NCBI GenBank assembly: GCA_035295745.1
Contig: DATGIL010000020.1
Span: 1 to 34,020, forward strand
From: JAIQFL01 sp035295745
GTDB lineage: Bacteria; Acidobacteriota; Terriglobia; Bryobacterales; Bryobacteraceae
Direction: 5' to 3'
DNA: 34,020 nt
Below are positions 31,579-34,020 of the stretch, piece by piece. A program made the position numbers and the translations under genes. Under the pieces are notes generated by a model, which saw only the letters and a list, made by a program, of their open reading frames with translations, was not told the DNA's origin and did not search any database. Each line of letters opens with the position of its first letter. Position 1 is the first letter of the stretch.

Positions 31579-33045
31579 TTAGTCGCCGGAGCTGGCGGTA
31601 ACCGGCGCCGGTTTGGCCGCCTTTTGATCGGCCACAAAACGCTTCCGTTTGGACCGAAGTGCCATGTACTCGCGGGCTTCTTTCGTGAGCCTCCGCCGTT
31701 CCTCGCCGTTGAACACGGCCTTCCGGACAATCCGCCAGACCACGCGCGGGCGGAAGAAGTACTCCCCGTAAAACTTCTCGACCCAATCCACCAGTTCGCC
31801 CCGATCCAGCCCCGGATACACGACGTTGGGGAGTTGGTGGCCTGTGTCATCGGTCATCGAGTCGATGGTGATCAGGCCGTTATTCTTCACGTAATCGTAG
31901 AATTCCGTGCCCGGATAGGGATGCGCGATCGAAACCTGGATCGTCTCCGTATCCAGCTTTTTGGCGAAATCGATCGTCCTGCGGATGCTCTCGCGCGTCT
32001 CGCCGGGCAGCCCGATAATGAAGTCGCCGTGCACCACGAGCCCGAGCTTTTTGCAATTGGCCGTGAATCGCTCGGCCATCTGCACTGTGGCCCCCTTTTT
32101 GATGTTCTTCAAGATCTGCGGATCGCCCGACTCGTATCCCACGATCAGCAGCCGGCATCCGGCCTCTTTCATGGCCTTGAGCGTGTCGTAATCGGTGGTC
32201 ACGCGCGACGTGCACGACCAGGTGAATTTCAGCGGCTTCAACTTTTTGCAAAGCTCAATGGTGCGCTCTTTGCGGTAATTGAAGGTGTCGTCGTCGAAGA
32301 AAATCTCCTTCATTTGCGGGAAATTCTCCAACGCATAACGCGCCTCATTGGCCACGTCGTCAGAAGAGCGCAGCCGCCAGCGATGGCCCGAATGCGTCTG
32401 CGGCCAAAGACAGAAGGTGCAAAGCGCCGGGCATCCCCGCGACGTGTACAGCGAAACGAAGGGATTCAGCAGAAACGGGACGTTGTAGCGGGTGATGTCG
32501 AGATCGCGCTTGTAGACTTTCGTGACCCACGGCAGTTCGTCGAGGTTCTCAATCGCCGGCCCTTCCGGATTGTTGACGACGCGCCCGTTCTTGCGAAAAC
32601 TCACGCCCGGCAGTTCTTCGAGCGGCTTCCCGCGCGCGTAATCGGCAATCTGGTAGTCGAACTCGCGCCGGACAATGAAGTCGATCGCCTTGGTGTCTCG
32701 CAGGGTCTTATCGGGTTCCACCGTAACCGGCGGCCCTACGAAAGCCACTTGCAGCTTGGGATTCACGTCCTTCATCATCTGGGCCATTTTCACGTCGACA
32801 TGAAACCCAGGCGTAGAAGTGTAGAGAACGAGGAGTTCGAAGTCTTTGCCCATCTCCACCGTTTGTTCAATGGAGATCTTGTGGGGTGGCGCATCCACCA
32901 CTTTGCTGTCGGGCAGCATGCCGGCGGGGTAGCATAACCACACCGGATACCAGTACGATTCAATCTCGCGCGAAGCCGGCCAGCGCGAACTGGCCCCACC
33001 GTCAAATCCCTCAAACGACGGCGGATTCAAAAAGAGCGTTCTCAT
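31579..33045 (-). CDS. hpnJ: Hopanoid-associated radical SAM protein HpnJ
   Basis: A 488-residue B12-binding-type radical SAM enzyme. The N-terminal 170 residues form a cobalamin-binding-like domain (LFLNPPSFEGFDGG at the start; VAFVGPPVTVEPD). The [4Fe-4S] motif is SRGCPALCTFCLWPQ (Cys205, 209, 212). Then come FFDDDTFN, VGYESGDPQILKNIKKG and GDFIIGLPGETRES, standard radical SAM core elements. In hopanoid producers HpnJ is associated with converting the ribose-derived side chain to the cyclitol ether of bacteriohopanepolyols. It is the first gene of the hpnJ-SMR-SMR-hpnI group, with ggggaac about 7 bp before ATG 33045. The assignment rests on the N-terminal signature and hpnI linkage. Confidence 0.88.
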   Translation of the reverse strand: MRTLFLNPPSFEGFDGGASSRWPASREIESYWYPVWLCYPAGMLPDSKVVDAPPHKISIEQTVEMGKDFELLVLYTSTPGFHVDVKMAQMMKDVNPKLQVAFVGPPVTVEPDKTLRDTKAIDFIVRREFDYQIADYARGKPLEELPGVSFRKNGRVVNNPEGPAIENLDELPWVTKVYKRDLDITRYNVPFLLNPFVSLYTSRGCPALCTFCLWPQTHSGHRWRLRSSDDVANEARYALENFPQMKEIFFDDDTFNYRKERTIELCKKLKPLKFTWSCTSRVTTDYDTLKAMKEAGCRLLIVGYESGDPQILKNIKKGATVQMAERFTANCKKLGLVVHGDFIIGLPGETRESIRRTIDFAKKLDTETIQVSIAHPYPGTEFYDYVKNNGLITIDSMTDDTGHQLPNVVYPGLDRGELVDWVEKFYGEYFFRPRVVWRIVRKAVFNGEERRRLTKEAREYMALRSKRKRFVADQKAAKPAPVTASSGD

Positions 33046-33096
33046 GTATGTTCCCCGTTTAAGGGGGGCCGTCTGGCGGAGCTCCCCTCGGCCGGC

Positions 33097-33798
33097 CTAT
33101 TGGCCGTCCGTGTCGCTCGCTACCCCTTGCTTCCCATCGATCGAAAAATTCAAATAATCGACGGTCAATTCTGCCTTGCCGATTAACCAGGTGTCGGTCA
33201 CACTCTGGAGTTGCCGAGGCACTGAAATCCCGTTCCGAATTTCGTATTTCCTGATAAAAGCCACCTTGCGGATCGCCAAAGATGGACTTTTTACTAAATA
33301 CCCAGATTCCTGAACCCGCAAAAATGTTGCAGCGTCGATCCAGATTTCCCCTTTGAACAGCCCCTGCCGCTTCTGTTTCGGGCTGACCTGGAAAATATGT
33401 ACCGGCCGGCCGTCCAATTGGCTTTGCCCCTTATATTTAAACCGGTAGTTCTGGGGAGTCACTCCCAAAGATGCATCCTGCTGAGCTTCGGATTCAGCCG
33501 TGAGATACCGCGCAATCACTTCTTTCTTAACGGTATTGTCCCCTTCGAAGCGCAGCTTCTCGTAGGTTACCCGACCGAGGTTGGAAATCCGGCGCAAAGC
33601 CCGCAATTTCCCCTGTTTTTTCAACTTGGGGATAGAGCCGGCAATCTCCACTTCCATGGAGGCCGACTGCAAAGCCTTTTCCTGATTCCGCGAAGCCACG
33701 CAGTAGTTTTCGACGATGGTGTCCGGCAACACGCCCGACGTTTCCGCCGAGACCGATATGCAAACCACCGCTAGTGACAGGAGAGCGTGGACCTTCAA
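33097..33798 (-). CDS. Exported protein, possibly LolA/outer-membrane lipoprotein-sorting-like
   Basis: A 233-residue protein with a signal peptide (MKVHALLSLAVVCISVSAETS). The body is beta-rich with the layout of LolA/LppX-like periplasmic proteins: a long antiparallel sheet (GSIPKLKKQGKLRALRRI, YRFKYKGQSQLDGRPVHIFQVSPK, GEIWIDAATFLRVQESGYLVKSP). No catalytic motif is seen. Acidobacterial genomes carry many such hypothetical outer-membrane-associated proteins, so the function is only suggested. The start is TTG 33798, the only usable codon with the signal peptide intact. It is upstream of hpnJ on the same strand with 51 bp between, so co-transcription is possible. Confidence 0.68.
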   Translation of the reverse strand: MKVHALLSLAVVCISVSAETSGVLPDTIVENYCVASRNQEKALQSASMEVEIAGSIPKLKKQGKLRALRRISNLGRVTYEKLRFEGDNTVKKEVIARYLTAESEAQQDASLGVTPQNYRFKYKGQSQLDGRPVHIFQVSPKQKRQGLFKGEIWIDAATFLRVQESGYLVKSPSLAIRKVAFIRKYEIRNGISVPRQLQSVTDTWLIGKAELTVDYLNFSIDGKQGVASDTDGQ

Positions 33799-33934
33799 TG
33801 ATGGACCCCGAAATTGAGAATGAAACCAGAATTCCTAAGTCTAGCAGAATGAGCCCCTGGGAACAATCCGGGGTCGCCTGGCGGGTGCGCGACATAAAAG
33901 TGGCGAGTTGCACCGGGCCCGTGTTTATGGGATA

Positions 33935-33962
33935 TTTCTGAGCGTATATATACTCTCAGAAA
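33935..33962. promoter_or_regulatory. 28-bp near-perfect palindrome (probable operator) ahead of the last gene
   Basis: The outer arms tttctgag (33935-33942) and ctcagaaa (33955-33962) are exact inverses. The centre gtatatatac (33944-33953) is itself palindromic. Thirteen of fourteen base pairs match; only 33943/33954 (c/t) fail. It ends 9 bp before ATG 33972 and contains a TATA-rich element, so a bound repressor would block the promoter. Confidence 0.65.
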
Positions 33963-33971
33963 GAGGCTGCG

Positions 33972-34020
33972 ATGCCCGATTCCCTCTCCGACCTCGAAGG
34001 TGTCCGATCCAAGCTCCTCC
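33972..34020 (+). CDS. Start of a gene cut by the window end (unknown product)
   Basis: ATG 33972 opens a frame that runs off the window, giving MPDSLSDLEGVRSKLL. An agaggctgcg purine-containing stretch precedes it. The beginning is reminiscent of small DUF6788-like proteins often found near transposases, but sixteen residues cannot settle this. The strong palindrome upstream suggests a tightly controlled gene. Confidence 0.45.
   Translation, partial: MPDSLSDLEGVRSKLL

Noticed and set aside
31366..32937. Plus-strand open frame of 523 codons opposite hpnJ
   Set aside because: hpnJ on the minus strand carries the radical SAM CxxxCxxC and core motifs; the plus frame is its shadow.

Overview
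The window looks like a chromosomal segment from a high-GC, Gram-negative soil bacterium. The best match is Acidobacteriota, in the Bryobacterales / Candidatus Solibacter neighbourhood. This is inferred from gene content: lipid A synthesis (LpxB), hopanoid side-chain genes (HpnI, HpnJ), a secreted tannase/feruloyl esterase, a large secreted Asp-box (BNR) protein, a DUF4143 ATPase, and a decayed MacB/FtsX-type permease tail of the kind common in that phylum. Many genes start with GTG or TTG and lack a strong Shine-Dalgarno. I saw no rRNA, tRNA, CRISPR array or recognisable transposase.

Layout. 1-2.5 kb: C-terminal two thirds of rpoC, closed by a strong intrinsic terminator. 2.7-9.3 kb: secreted 11-Asp-box protein, zinc alcohol dehydrogenase, DinG-type iron-sulfur helicase overlapping queD, and a convergent 7Fe-type ferredoxin. 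9.4-11.7 kb: galU, a YnbA-like CDP-alcohol phosphatidyltransferase and adk. 11.7-12.0 kb: an intergenic cluster of short REP-like repeats. 12.0-15.5 kb (minus strand): MoxR-type AAA ATPase, VWA protein and adenosine-specific kinase, the last preceded by a perfect 11-bp palindrome. 15.5-20.4 kb: lepB, an unknown convergent gene, lpxB and an M1-aminopeptidase-like protein that has lost its zinc ligands. 20.4-22.1 kb (minus): an M50-like membrane metalloprotease and a Tat-signal HExxH protein. 22.2-24.9 kb: tannase plus a secreted CxxCH (haem c-type) protein with toroid-like helical repeats. 24.9-26.2 kb: a DUF4143 ATPase bounded on both sides by related palindromes. 26.8-29.4 kb: thiolase, a one-domain DUF35 OB-fold partner and a PLP aminotransferase. 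29.6-33.0 kb (minus): hpnJ, two tandem four-helix SMR/EamA proteins and hpnI, read as one coupled operon. 33.1-34.0 kb: a LolA-like periplasmic protein and the first codons of a gene behind a 28-bp palindrome.

How the genes work together. Much of the window serves the envelope: LepB releases secreted proteins, LpxB makes lipid A, GalU makes UDP-glucose, and the Hpn block decorates hopanoids. The two strongest candidates for undescribed biology are (1) the palindrome-bounded ATPase cassette at 24933-26214, which looks like a self-contained mobile or autoregulated unit, and (2) the paired SMR proteins locked between hpnJ and hpnI by 4-bp stop/start overlaps, which resemble ArnE/ArnF and could be a hopanoid-intermediate flippase. 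A third is the M1 pseudopeptidase fused to C-terminal TPR-like repeats.
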